DNA of 64,000 bases from Ianthella basta (lineage: Eukaryota > Porifera > Demospongiae > Verongiida > Ianthellidae): the NCBI GenBank assembly GCA_964019415.1, contig OZ025881.1, positions 1,779,280-1,843,279 of the forward strand. Reading direction: 5' to 3'. Position numbers and translations under genes: made by a program. The notes beneath the pieces were generated by a model. The model ran no database searches, had not been told where the DNA came from, and worked only from the letters and a program-made list of their open reading frames with translations. This document shows, in pieces, positions 13,401 through 27,700 of this stretch. How positions within the stretch are numbered: position 1 is the first letter of the stretch; each line of letters begins with the position of its first letter.

Positions 13401-16400
13401 CTCAATTGTATATAAGGTTATACTTCTATTTTGTGATTCGCCTACTTTGGATTATGAGATTTCAAGTGCCTGGTGAAGATGCCTTTAACTGATTATGAAT
13501 GCAGAAGAAGAATTTCCTTATGGATCCAATCTAATGAGAAGATGACGATGACAAGCATTGAACAAACTCTGGCCATGGAGGGGATACACACTAGTTGGCA
13601 AACAGTCAAGAACACCATTACAAGATGGCAGAAGACGGGAGATGTGAGAGACTACCCAAGAAGGTGCAGACAAGGTTCAATACAGAGTGAGCTTGGCTGG
13701 AGCTTCACAACAGCTCGATATTGTCAAGCCATTCACGAAGCCAACAAGTCCAAGAGGCTTGACTGGTGCACTGAGCGCATCAAGACATTTGGTGATGTTA
13801 TCTTCACAGATGAGTCGACTGTTCAACTGGAGTGTCACAGAAGAAAGTGTTTTCGGGAGAAGATGCTGAGTAAGCTCAAATACAAGCATAAGCATCCACC
13901 AAAAGTACATGTGTAGGGAGGCATATCCAGACAAGGAGCCACTGACCTTGTGATCTTCACAGGCATCATGAACACAACCAAGTACGTGGATATACTGTCA
14001 GCCTCCCTACTGCCTTTTATCCAGAGAACGCTTTCACAACATCACAGACTATTCCAGGGCAATGATCCTAAACACAAGAGCAAGTACATTCAGCGGTTCT
14101 TTGCTGACAACAAAGTTCACTGGTGGAAATCCCTTGCTGAAAGTCCTGACTTCAACCCAATCAAGCTTGTGTGGGGATCCCTTAAGACTTACTTACGAGA
14201 CAAGAAAAAGCCCAAGAATCTTGCTGAACTGAAAGATGGCATCAGAGCATATTGGAAGATGCTCACTTCAGATGTCTGTGCAAGGTACATTGATCACTTG
14301 CAGAAGGTGTTGCCGGCCGTAGTCCAAGAGGAGGGAGGTCATTCAGGCTACTGAACAGCAGTACTGTGACATTACTTGCATGTGGATAATACCTGTATGT
14401 ATGCATGTACTTATGCTTCATGATGCCTACTAATGACAGTGCACATATGTATTAACCTTTGATGCAGTCTTAAACAAACATTACACATCGTTAAACAAAC
14501 ATAGTCCTCTATTAAACAAACATTGCAGTTGGGAACAAAGATGGCATCGTACAAAGCAGCTGAATGGGGCTGATTCTTCTTGGCGATCAGTCGGACGAAT
14601 CTCCTCAGCGAATCTGCGTATTCTCCACGGCAAATCTGCGAACTTTCTCAGCAAATTTGCAGGCTATTCGTGAACTGGCTGTGCAGCTGCCACGTAAGTT
14701 TTTCGGCAGATTCGCGGCATACTGTGACTTTGCTGCCCACCTTTTGCTTACTGCCGTACGGCGGGTATGCAGAATAATGTAAGTTTCTTGTGACAAGTAC
14801 CGTATGTAAGGTTCACTTTAAAGGTTGCTGCAATGCACAGTACATTACATAGTTGCTGGAAATATACTGTAACAGATGACAGGCCTATAGTAGTGTGTCT
14901 AGTGCACTCCAAGACCAAGCACAACCATGCAGTTCTGTATAGCTAGGTATCTTCCCAGTGGAAACTACCACACTTACAGGCCTCAGAAACTCTTCGCAGA
15001 CTTTGCTGAAGTCCACACAACCATTGAAGTTCCTCTCCAGGGCTGCCATGACCAGCTGGGGGGTGATGCTGCTGGACTTCTCCCGACGCAAGTAATGAAT
15101 CATGTGGATGAAGTCACGCAGACCGAAGAAGTCCTTGAACCTGAAGGAGATTGAAAATACCATGCACTACACATTGTCAGCACACCACTGGTAATGTTAC
15201 AGTATTGCATCATGTGCTATGTGTGGTAACAAACCATTTGTGGTGCTTCATCCAGAAGCGGTATGGTTCACACAACTTTCCCACAGTCTTAGCATCGGCA
15301 TCCTCAGGAGAAGCGGACCCCAAACACTCTCGTGCCAAAGTCTGCATATCAGCCTAGGGCCAGGTGACAAACATGACACACAGTAAGGTGCAAATGTATA
15401 CAATTGACACGTGACACACACTAGATCCCAGTCACACTCACAAAGTTGTAGCTGGCCCTGAAGAGGCTGGCTGCTCGGTTGGTTTTGGCTGCATCCAAGA
15501 GGTGGTTGGTGATGGCCACAAAGGAGACCTCCCTGCTGTCCAGGTATTTGTGTAGCACCTAGAGGAGACGTGCAAGAGATGCTACATACACAACACTACA
15601 CAAAGCCTATGAAGTACAGTACATGCTACTCGAAGCAAGTATGAGCACCACATTGCACATTATAGCCAACATTGTAAGGTTACAGTGTATGTACGTATTA
15701 CTCCTCTAAAACATTTATGCTAATGTGTTAATGCTACTAGAAACAGCCTACGTAGTAGAAGAAAAGCCTATATGGTATGAGTAGCAATAAAGTCTACCTT
15801 CAGTGACTCATGGCTCTCTTCAGGAAGTCCTGCCTCATCCATGAACACAACTAAGGGAGAGAGAAAGAGAGCAAGAATGGAAGGAGGACATGAGTACCAA
15901 ATTCAAAGCTCAGACAACTGCAAACAGACACTGTGTACTTATGTACAATAATCACAAGTAACTCATACAGTACGTACATATACAATTAAGTGCACCGTGT
16001 TGTATAATACAAACACTAGGGTGTCAGCCCCATGCAGCACTATAACATAATTGAATGTAACAAAGTGTCAAAAGAATCACAATAGGCATAGTTCTTTAAA
16101 GGGCAGCTTGTCCTTTTCTGCCACATCCTCTGCAGTGCCTTCCGCACTCCTCCATCTCTGCATGCCTCCTCCAGTACCCATATCACCTTCTCGTCATCCT
16201 TCATGCTTTTCCATCCCACCACTATCTCATTCATCAGCCTTGCCATTTCTCTCCTCTCTTCTGCCACAAATACACACCAGCACATAAAGTGCTTGACATC
16301 TTCCACTTTATCATTGTCGCAGTTCTTACAGTCACTCGCCCCTAATTAACCCACACCATCTGCCAGTTTCTACCCTTAAATTTTGCTGTTCCCCTCGTAG

Positions 16401-18656
16401 TTTCATCATCCTCCTCCTTTGCATCTTACACTCTATCTCCACACACCGCGCCTTGCATTCGGCATCCATTAAACTCCCAATCACTTCCAGCTTTGGCCGC
16501 TCCCTAGCTGCTTCCCTTCATACCTCTCTCACTTCCCTCCATGCTATGTCATTCAACACCTGCTTTACTTCTTTCATTGTCAACCCACTCACGGCCTCGG
16601 TATCTAACCCTTCCATCGAAACCTCACCAAACTTTGTTATATATGGGCTGCACATGTACTGTACATACATATGTATGTACATGGCACTGGCCTAGTCTGT
16701 TTGGTAGTGTTATGTATGCACACACTCTCACCACAGCTGATAGGTATTCTAAGCTCATTGAAGCCAGCCTGCCGTTTGGCAGCTCTCTGGAACACTGTCT
16801 CCACTTCCACAGAAGTAGTGCGTCTTGAGCACTGGTAAAAGTGTGGATCCATTGAAGGGAATAGCTCACTGTCACGGAACAGTAGCCTGTGAACAAATGA
16901 AAAGGGGAGAATGAACTTAGCTATGTACACAGCTAAGCATGTGCGAGAAAATCAAGGAAAGGAGAGTACAAACCTGTTATATGACACACAATACAGAAAA
17001 CATACACTTTCACCAGGATTATTTGCTGTAAAGAAGCTTGCATGGATAGGAAAATGTACTCAGGGTAGTCGTAAGCAGCCAAAGACTTAAGCAAACAGTA
17101 CTTTGTCCTTTGATATGACCAATTACTACTAATGTAACCATTCATAAGCTGAACTGAACTCACGACTTTGACTCTGCTCCCTTAATGTTTCTAAGGGCCA
17201 GATTGAATGACAGTGTCTTGCTTGAGCCCGGAGCACCAACAATGATGAGAGGAGTCTTGGTACAGCAGCATGCGATGATACAGAACAGGTTCTCTAGCAG
17301 CGCCTGTGTCTTGGCAATGCCACGGGGGATACTCAGGTGCTTGCTGTAGAAGTTGAGCTCATCCTTGAGTGCATCCTCAACTGTTCTGTGACCCATCAAG
17401 TTCTTTCTCAATTCGGTCTTGTACCTCTTACGTGACTTTTCATCCAGACGGAGGTAGTAGACAATGCCCAGTGCCACCATCACAGCCCTTTCCTGTAACT
17501 GGCATGGGTCTGCCAATTCCTCATCACTGAACCTCTCTTTGCCATACCTGCAAACAGTTGTGAACAGTTTAACAGACACAAGCTCACTCTTGTGCGAGTA
17601 CATTAATGATGAAAATATGAGTTTGCAAACACCCCCACCATTTGCATGCTAAATGTACATGTGAGGTAATACGTACTGTACTGTACAAGGAACACACAAC
17701 TCTACTCCCAGACCAAGAACTAAACACATCATGTTCTAGTTGCTACAAAGGTACTGCACAAAAATGCTCACTTTGTGTAGCCACGGTACAGCCACTGATA
17801 CAAGGTGAAGACTCGCTAAACAAGGAGAAAATGACAAGGAGAGACAGTGACAGTTGTTACACCACAATGTTCCACTAGACAGCAGACAAAGAGCACAGAA
17901 CACAGACAGTGAATAAAAGGTGGGAGGAAGGAATGGAGGGGGTATGCACATACGTACCTTTAGGTACATCAGCATACCTGAATGTCCCTCTGACTGACGC
18001 AGCTGTGGGCCAGCTTCTTTGCCATGGTTAATGAGTACCCACATGTCTCCTTCAGGTGATCTGCAGCAAAACTCCTCATCAACTTCTGGCTCTGGACAAT
18101 CAGGATACTGAGGTGATCAATGTGTGTCCTATGAGGGGTGTGTGTATGTGTGTGGTGGGAGAATTAAGCAAAGTCATAGCAAGACGAAAAATCTTTGTAG
18201 CCAGTAGTAGTGTGCACAGTATGCTGAATTTCTGGCATTTACAGTGCCAGTGACATGCAAGTGTCACTGTTGGAGGTGGCCACATTCACAGTACCAGGTA
18301 CAGTGACTATCATACTGACATTCAAAGTAACAGTAACAGGTGCACCACTGATGTAGCTGTCTGCACTCACTGGTCGAGGTCATGTCCTATCATCTCCATC
18401 TTAGCCATGATGTACTGTTCTTCCTGCTGACTGTCTAGGGCACCATAATCCCACTTCAGGTAGCGGATGGTTGGATGCAGTCGGTGCACATTGTAAGAGT
18501 CTCTCACCCATGACTCAGAAGGCAGGCTCTTCTCCAGGAGAATCACACTGTTACCGCGGTGAGGGTTGCATGCTGCTACAATGAAGACGTTATCTGGAAC
18601 AGGCTGTGTGTAGTTGAAGGGAGACATGTGACACCCACTGCAATGATACCACTGCA

Positions 18657-18751
<95 letters not shown>

Positions 18752-21700
18752 CTACCACACAAGAAAACACTCATATATACATACATGTACAGTGGTGTGA
18801 CAGCCTTAGTCAGCAGTACACACCCACCTGGCCAAAGAAAGTCCGGTCCACAAGCACCTCCTTCAAAAGACCCATGCATGAAGATGTGTTGATCTCATCC
18901 AGAAACACCTGTAGAGAAAATACAACGCATGACCTCAACTACCTAGCATGTTCAATGTAACAAAGAACCTCTATTATGTCCTAATTACTGGCAAGAATAT
19001 ATAGTCTGTAATAGTTACTACATGGTTTCAAAGGGGCACATACAACATGTGGGATTTATCATAAAACACTCTTGAAGTTGAATCATAGTATTGTGTCTTG
19101 CTTGAGACTAGTAAGAATTGCCATCCACACTGTTGGTCATGCTTTCCGAGCATGAGCAGCCCAGCTGGAGCTAAGACAACATACTTAGGCCTTTAGTAAT
19201 CTTTGACATGGAGCATCATGCCATTATGAGGGTGTCAGTTATAATGCCAAGCACCACAATGCAGGTCTTGGTTCTCCTCAATCACCCTGCTCAGTCAACC
19301 AAGGTGAATATGAAAGGGCAGCCTCAATATTTTACTGTCCTACTGTAGCGGTGAGGAGAGGGTATGAATTGCTGTTCAAACAACAGAGGCAAGGGAATGA
19401 GCTCTGCTCTTGGTATTGTTACTGGGGGCACATTCCAGGCATTGTACAATTGTCATTGTATTCTTATGCACCTTCTGCTTCTTGTGAAAGCCATTCATTG
19501 CTAAAATACTGTAGCCATAATTATGTGGAAGTGGTATGTGAATGAAACAGCACCTGTGTGACTGCTCCTGCCCAACACTGCTAAACACTATATACTGGTA
19601 TATAAGAGTTCAGAGGTGTTTGTAGTGCTTGTAGCGCTGTCTAGGTACATGAGGTCACTTGGTAATAAATATATAGAGTAAGTGCATGCATGAATGTGTG
19701 GTGTGTGCAGGCACACTTACTGTCACTTTGGGTATAGTGCTGCCTGCTGCAGCCCACTTCTTCAGCAGGTCTGACCCCTGCTCAAAAATGGGTTGAAAAA
19801 AGTCAGAGAAGTCTTTGGGAGTGAGTGCTATGAGTGGGGTAACAAAGAGAGAGTGGAGTCATACAATGGATGACGTAGTGTAATAATTAAGTGCTGACCA
19901 AGGGTGCCTGTGGGACTTAGAGCATGAAGTGCCCAAGTGCTGAGTAATCTAAATACATCAGGATGCTAAGTGGCAGGCATACAAATAAGCGTCATAGACC
20001 CAAAACTGCTCTGAGGCTCCCCTCTCATCTCCTCTTCATGATTTTGGCTATACATTCTCCCACAATATGCTTGCAGTGCTTCTATTGGATTTAGGTGCAG
20101 CTTATAGATACCCAATACTATGGCAACATCAATGCACAGCACAAGGGCCACGATGTCACATGCAAGCGTCCCTGTCAATAGCTGGAGACTCCATTCAGCC
20201 CTTACAACCACGGCCTTGAGCAACAGGTTTAAAAGGCTCACAATAAGAGCAAAACAAAGTGAGGTTGGCTATAATTAGTTCCCCACTTTTCTTCACTTAC
20301 TGCACATGCACAGCTATGCATGTGTGTCTTACCTGCATGCACATTGAGCTTGTAGAATGTCCTGATAGGCTGGGCCCTCAAGAGGTAGAAGAGCAGCCCT
20401 GCAGTAGCCTGTAGGGATGTGGAGGAGCATATACATACATATGCATACTAGTGTGTACACTTGAATAAACTACAGTGCAACCTGTCCAAGATGGTCACTG
20501 TGTTAGGCAGTCACCTCTCTAAAACAGCCGGCCTCTATAGCCCCAAAGAGCTCTAAAGCATTGCAGTGTACCTCTGTAGAGCAGCCACCTCTCTACAAAG
20601 GTCAGTTAGAACTGGCCTACAGGTGGCTGTCCTAGGCAGGTTTCACTGTACATAGGTACATGTGTATATGCTTTATGCATGACGTGTACCTGTGAGCTCT
20701 GTGTGTCTCTGAAGTGCTCCATCATTGCTGAGAAATCACAATCAGGGAGCTTCCTGTCATCATCTCCCTCCACTTGTACCAACACAGACTCACAGTCCAG
20801 CAGAGCGATGACTGGTGAAGTGGTTATTTGTTGCATGTAGCTGGCCAGGACTTCATGCAACTCTCTCTTACTCTTCAAGGAATCCTCGGCGGAAATGATT
20901 ACGTGCGCGAATGAGCAGACCTTCTCCAAGTCTTCCAGCAGCACAGGGGTGTTCTCCTGGATGTTGCTAAGCAGCTGCATGTATGACGCCATTACATCTT
21001 CAGGAGCTTTAATTGCTGGCAAATGTATGGAGAAAGTGGACTTGACAAAGATGCCAGGCAAAGTTCAGGAAGATTTCTAGCATAAATTATCAGGATCAAA
21101 GAGGTATTCATGTTCCTAATACCGTATAGCAGGAAATATTGGACGATGCAAATTTTCATATAAATGGCTGTTAAGGCCTTTAAATTAATATTCATATTCT
21201 TATTTTCGTATGTGCGCATGCACTGATAATTCCACGCCTCCTAGCAATTACACTTGTCAATAATGTTGTTGTTTTTGGTGGAGTCAAATGGTGAGGGGGT
21301 ATCATGTCTGCAAAGACATCTGGGATGCTGTGGTTGGACAGGAATTTCCATGTAAGCACTAGGATGGGAACAGGGTTGACCCTTTTGCTGTGGCTGTAGT
21401 GAGAGGCGATACCGTCATAGGCCACCTGAAGAAGATCTCGTCCACATGCTCTCTCTACATACCTACGCCGAGATGGCTCCATTGTTTGTCGTGTGGTGGG
21501 TTCCAGACAATTCTCCGCGGATTTAGCTCAAGGGGGACTGGAAATACCGTGTGTAGTAGCATTTCAAGGAGACGCTTAGAAAGCCAAGAAGCTAGTCAAA
21601 TTAGCTTTAGCAACCACAACTGCTTTGTCGGAAAGTAAGAAATGGAAACAGAGTGATGCTCCCCCTGAGCTGCCTAGTACAAGTAATCACAAAGACTCGA

Positions 21701-24700
21701 CTCCAGAGCTGACTAGCAAGGAATGGGTACAGCTTGCAACTTTTCGTAGTATTTATTTTTGTATGGCAAGGCATACAAAATATACAAAAATTTGCACCAA
21801 TTCAAAATTTCCGCTATACGATGTTTGAGAAACATTGATGCTCAAAACTGGGGCCAAATCATCTGACTACATGAGCCTATTCACAGTCACCAATACTACA
21901 CTATGTTCCACTGTCTAAACCTTGAGTGCACCACCAACAGGTCCACTACAACCATTAGGAGAGCCACAGTGGCGCATACCTACAGTTGAAGCCACCTCTA
22001 CTTCAAACAACTCACAGTAGCAGACATCCCGGAGCAGTGCAAGCACACGGTCCCTGAGGAGCCTCCAGTCACCCAGGAGGGACTGGTTCCACAGGATGGA
22101 CAGCATCTCCACTAGAGCTGTCTTACCCACACCTGTCTCTCCTTCAATAATGACAGGGATACCACACTCAAAGCGCTCGTGGATCTCCAGCATCTGAAGA
22201 GGTGTGTGTGGGGGGGGGGAGGGAGGAGAAGGGAGGGGTACAGGCCGTGTGAATAACAAACTCTCTTTCTTAGAAGAATGTCATAGGTCTGCAATGTTTG
22301 CTCTTACGTGATGCACTTGTGAGCCTATTATAAGGAAGACTCATTTCCTTAAGTTGTGTCAGTATACAAGTGGCCAACATTGTGTAACAGGGTCAGAGTT
22401 GATGACAGGCTGTTTAGTATACAGTTCGGCCCTGTTACGTACATGCACGTACTAGCAGACATACCTTCAAAGTGTAGTCCAGTGTGAGGACATACTGGTG
22501 TTCATCTACTGCTTTCAGTTTATCATTCTCCAGGGACAGGTTCAAGGCACTAGCGAGATACTTGTCCAGATACTTCCTTGCAGCTAGTTCACTGTGAGAA
22601 GCAAACAAGGACATGCATAACCATGGGCTAAGATACTGTATGTCAGAGACTTACTGCAGCACAGCTGCTGTGTGTACTGATGTGCACACACATATGTACT
22701 ACATATACGTACCCTATGCACACCTGAATTAGTACATGTGCACGCACGCACACATGCGCACACGCACGCACGCACTCACACACACACACGCGCACAGATG
22801 ACATGAAAACATGTACAAGTACACAAACACATAACATATTCATGTTGAGATAAACACTTGACAACTATGTATGATAAAATGACACATTTCAGAGCACAGA
22901 GTACGATGCTGTTACTCACTGGGTGGGTGGGAGCTCTGTGCCCATAATGCGGTACTTTTCCACTTCCTCTTCGCTCAAGTTCTCAGAATTGATAGCAATC
23001 AAGTGGAAGCACCCTCCTCCATCTTTGACATCATACACAAGCTAACAGTGGGAAGAAGACACCAGCACTAAAGTATGCTTCAGCCTTCAGTCATGTGACC
23101 CATTCTAAAGACACTAGCACTAAAGTATGCTTCAGCCTTCAGTCATGTGATCCATTCTAAAGACACTAGCACTAACGTATGCTTAAGCCTTCAGTCATGT
23201 GACCCATTCTAAAGGATCCCATTGGGTGGAGGTCACATGATCAGCACTAAAATAAACTGTAGCAAACATGCATGCATGCACACAGTGAAGCTGAATGTCA
23301 AGCAGCACTGAGCAGTACCTGTTGACGGGTGGAATCTGACCAGTTATTCCTCTTCGCTGGGTTGCAGAAGTCCCCGACCTCCTTCAGCATTGTCTCCATG
23401 ATAGTGGAACCAAGCTGAGAGGTATCTACCACTTCTGCTGGTTCGTGCTTACCTTTTGAGACGGGCACTTTACCTGTAGAATGGAAAAGGAAGGGAAGAC
23501 TGCAGTGTAGAGAGGGAGAGAGGGACAGAAAGAGAGCTTTTTTCAATTGTCCATTATGAAGTAGTTAGACCAGTTCCATTCTTATGTCCAGTGAGTGATA
23601 TGCACATCCCAAGACAATAAGGAGGTTGTCCAAGGATGGTCTTTACGAAACTAATGTGATTGAACACCCCCATCCATGCATTCTAAGGAGGATGTCACCA
23701 ATGAAATACAGTAAGCTGCACCACCACTGCCAATTAGTTACATACCTGCATTGAAGTTGAGTCCTGGAAAGTTTTCCAAAAACTTGCACCGTCGCTGCAT
23801 GTATCTGGACACAGACATAGTACACTTGTTATCACTGAGTGTGTTCACCCAACATGGTCATTGTAATTGTACGTATGTGATACTCACCCAATAAACAGTT
23901 TCTGGTATGTCTTGTTCATAGTAACTCCTTTTGGCATGTACTTGGCCAGCAGTTTGTGACAGCGGTCAACAGGAAGGTCATCAAGATGCTCAAACCTGAC
24001 AGGAGTCTGCTGCTCAGGACGGGCCATCCTGGGATTCATCCGAACTATGGAATAGAAGGGCCAAACTAAATTATCACTGAACATACTGTGAAGAGACTGC
24101 ACAGAGATCACACTAATTTATGTATAATTAACCATAAAATTTCTTAAAGGGCCACTGACATGTTTGGATAATTTTTGATATGTTGTAGAGCATGAAAAAC
24201 TATGGCAATTGATACCCATCTATGGCAGAATGATACCCTTCACACGAACACATCAAGGCAAACCTGTTACCTTTTACCAAGGGAAGTACCATACCATCCA
24301 ATAATCACAAAAAGTGCCGCATCATACTGCTCACACTAACTCACCTTGAGGTAACTCATACAATCTGTTGATGCCATGGATAGGGTCATCCTTATGTTGA
24401 TAGGCATGGAGGTACTTGCACACAAGCTGAACATCACTGTCCACCTCAAATGGGCTGCAGTGGGGACAGTACATACAAGCAAAGCATGGTATTGTTGAAG
24501 TGCAGGAGGAGCACGAGGCAAGTGCTGTGCCTGGACAATGACGTATAGTGGCACCCCTGCCCACACCATGACATGCTCACAATTGACTGCTGTATATGGC
24601 GATGCTCATGAGTTTCGCTGTTAACTACCTTCAACCGACATTTATCATATGGTCCCTACAAATTAATTTTCAAAGCAATATACATATGTAATCGATTCAC

Positions 24701-27700
24701 TAGCGAAGTGAGTATATCACTGATTTGGAAGAGGCTCATAGCTGCATTCATAGATTCAGTAGAGATTGAATGAGCAATACTGTAGCTTCAAGAAAGGGGT
24801 GAGGGGCACAGGATGTTTCGGCTCAAGAGCCTTTGTCAACTGCTTACAGTGAGGACTAAAGTGGGTGACAGATGTATATGCAAAAACAGATGGCATACGT
24901 ATCTATCACCAAATTTCACTAGCCAAGTACAAGCCAAAAAAAGGTGTGAAATTAAATTTTGCTTTCACACCTTTTTACTGCCTCTTTAGTGTACTTAAAG
25001 TGAGCTTATCCTTTGTTTTGTATTCGCCACTGATGATGACAACTGCATAGTTGTCGAAACGTTTGGCTTCATTAATTCAAAGTTTTGGCTAGTGAAGTTT
25101 GGTGATAGATACATATGCCATCTGTTTTTGTATATACATCAGTCACTCACTTTAGTCCTCACTGTAAGCAGTTGACAAAGGCTCTCGAACCGAAATGTCC
25201 TGCACTTCTCACCCCCTTTCTTGAAGCTACAGTATTGCTCAATCACATCTTACTAACATTTTTGCAGCTACAGTAGTAATTAATATGATTAATTACAAGG
25301 ATACAACAACCCTACCCCATCAATCAAGATTGCATGCAATTATGCATGCATGCATGCAACAGTCAATCATCAATAAGGGGCAGCCAACCCCAACACTGCA
25401 GCTGTGCTCCCTCTCTGTACTACTATAGTACTACAAACATATTGTACTAAAGTTTTGTGATATAATTGTAGTACTGGCAAACACCATTTACCACTGTAGC
25501 ACTCCAACAAGCTCAGTAAGCGAGCTACAGAACTTTACAACAGGGAGGTGGTCCCTTGCATGAGATGAGCTGTTGGAATGCATCCCTCCAATCAGTTAGC
25601 AGTAGCTAGCGAAGATCAGCCAGCAAAACAATCAAATTACAGTATGTGAAAGACAAACTGCACACATGGGATGGATAGGTTGATTCACTCACTGATTTGG
25701 TTGGATGTGCTTGATCTTGCCCACCAGTTCCAGTACTGGCAGTTCCTCAACAAACTTCTCTAGCGACTTTTCTAACTCTTCTTCCTCCTCCCTACAGGGA
25801 ACCTACAGTAAATCATGCACATAAGAAGATAACAAGCAACAGCCATTGTGACAGCCACTACAATTGCAGCAAAACCATTCACGAGATGTGACAGCGCTGG
25901 ATTTACATATATGTCTTTAAGGGGTGTGTGGCAACCTGAGGTTCTATGCAAGTAATGTAAAGTTATTCAAGAGATTTCAGCAGGCTAATTAAGGGGATGA
26001 GCGCCCCTGATTGCTCCCCTCCCTATCTAAACAATTCCTGCATGGTAATAGCCCCCACCATTCAAGTGGCACGGGGGGTGCTGGTGGTCTGGAGTTGAAG
26101 CACATGATTCAAGATCTATGATTATAAGGATGTTTCAAGTTCAAATCCAAGGCCATGGCAGAAAGATTTCAGTGGCAGCACCCCCTGACAACAACCAGTT
26201 TTACTGTATGTGTATTCATGTTGTTCGTACTATGTATGTGTTGTGGGTGCCTGGGAGAGTAGCTTTCTGGCTAAAGGTTCCCCACATAAAAATAAGATCG
26301 ATTATAAATAAAAAAGATCAATTATGGGGTGACAGCTACAGGCACTACATACAACACAAGGCATCCCCTTCTTAATGCAGTGTTACTGCCAGTGTGTGCT
26401 GTCACCATGTCAGTGGTGGTTGGCAGTCTGACACTAGTCATCTGCAAAACTGTGATATCTTACCTCAAAGTAACATGCCCAGTTTAGCTCGCTTGGCATC
26501 TTGAATGAAAGTCCACTACTGGGATCCTCCACATAGCCAAGGAAGAAAAGGTCAAGAAGGAACCACTGTACCTCTGCCATGATGCTGTGGTAGAGCTGCC
26601 GGTCCACCTCAGAGGACTCCTCCTACAGGTACACATGTGCACAGTGAAGACAGCATGAAGAGGGTCTGCTTGAGGAGTTGATACAGGCTTCCAGTGAACC
26701 ACTCAATTGGTAAAGACGTCAAAGGCCAGTCAACCAGTAAGATCAATAAGCATGCTCACATTGAGTAGTGCTACATTGTATATTCAAGCTTACACTGCAT
26801 ACATTACAAAGTAAAGGATGGAGACTGCATACATTACAAAGTAAAGAATGGAGTCAGCTTACGCTGGGTGGCAGTAGGGTGAAGCTGAAGTAGAGGACAT
26901 TGTGTGATGATTCCATGGGCAGGCTCCGGAGCTGCTGGATCACACTAGCAGCTGAAAACGACTCATTGATGGCAATTGTGAGCTGCCTTCCCTGTGAAGA
27001 TTTCATTTTTCTTCGGATGTAATGTGTCTTGCCATCACCTGAGTGAAACACACACGTATTTTGATCTGCGCTGTATTGGCTATCATGCTTAAGTATGACA
27101 TTGCAAGAAACGAGCATATCTCCCAATCAATACCAAGAAAAACACACAGAAATGTACATATATATACACAAGTACATACATATGCTCCAGTGTCAATAGA
27201 GAGTGATGAACAGGAAATAATCTAGCTGTGCAGCAAAGGTATTGTGTCCAGAACATTAAGCTACACAGGAGCATACAGGTAGAGTCACTCACCTGCTCTC
27301 CCATACACAAGCTCAAACACAGCAAAGGTGGTGTGGTTTGGGTTTAACAAAGGTTCGCACTCTGCACAAGTCTGCTTCCAGTCGTACTTGAGTAAGGCTG
27401 GCTTATGCTCCTGGACAGTGACCCAGGGCATGTCCTCCAGCACACAGGGACCTGTGGCAATGTAGTGTATAGTGCACTGGTGCTCCTCCTTCTCCAGTGA
27501 GAGATGCAGCTGAAGGAGCACCTGGAGAAGGGGTAATAGATGGAGAAGAAATCATACCCATCTACAGTTTGTCCAGTAAGCGAGATAAATACACTTAAGG
27601 TCAAATTAAACCGTAGGTACCTCCTGCAGCTTTGGTGGAAGTTTGTTGACTTCTAGAACAGAGAACAGCAGACACCTGTAATGATAGACCAGACCAACCT

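Larger units (their letters stand above)
10806..14806. mobile_element. 4-kb element with inverted ends filling one RNF213 intron
   Basis: The sequence near 10806-10840 (ACGGTACATGTCACAAGAAA then CTTAC) is repeated in inverse at about 14770-14806 (GTAAGTTTCTTGTGACAAGT then ACCGT), roughly 33-35 bp with few mismatches. Between them are a broken BEN-domain frame on the minus strand and a dead Tc1 transposase on the plus strand. The outer ends lie about 40 bp and 170 bp from flanking RNF213 exons, so the element accounts for nearly the whole intron. No clear target duplication was found. The superfamily is not assigned. Confidence 0.6.

Noticed and set aside
21192..21482. Minus-strand frame MEPSRRRYVERACGRDLLQV as a gene or exon
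   Set aside because: It lies wholly inside a MITE with inverted ends, matches no RNF213 block and has no known domain.
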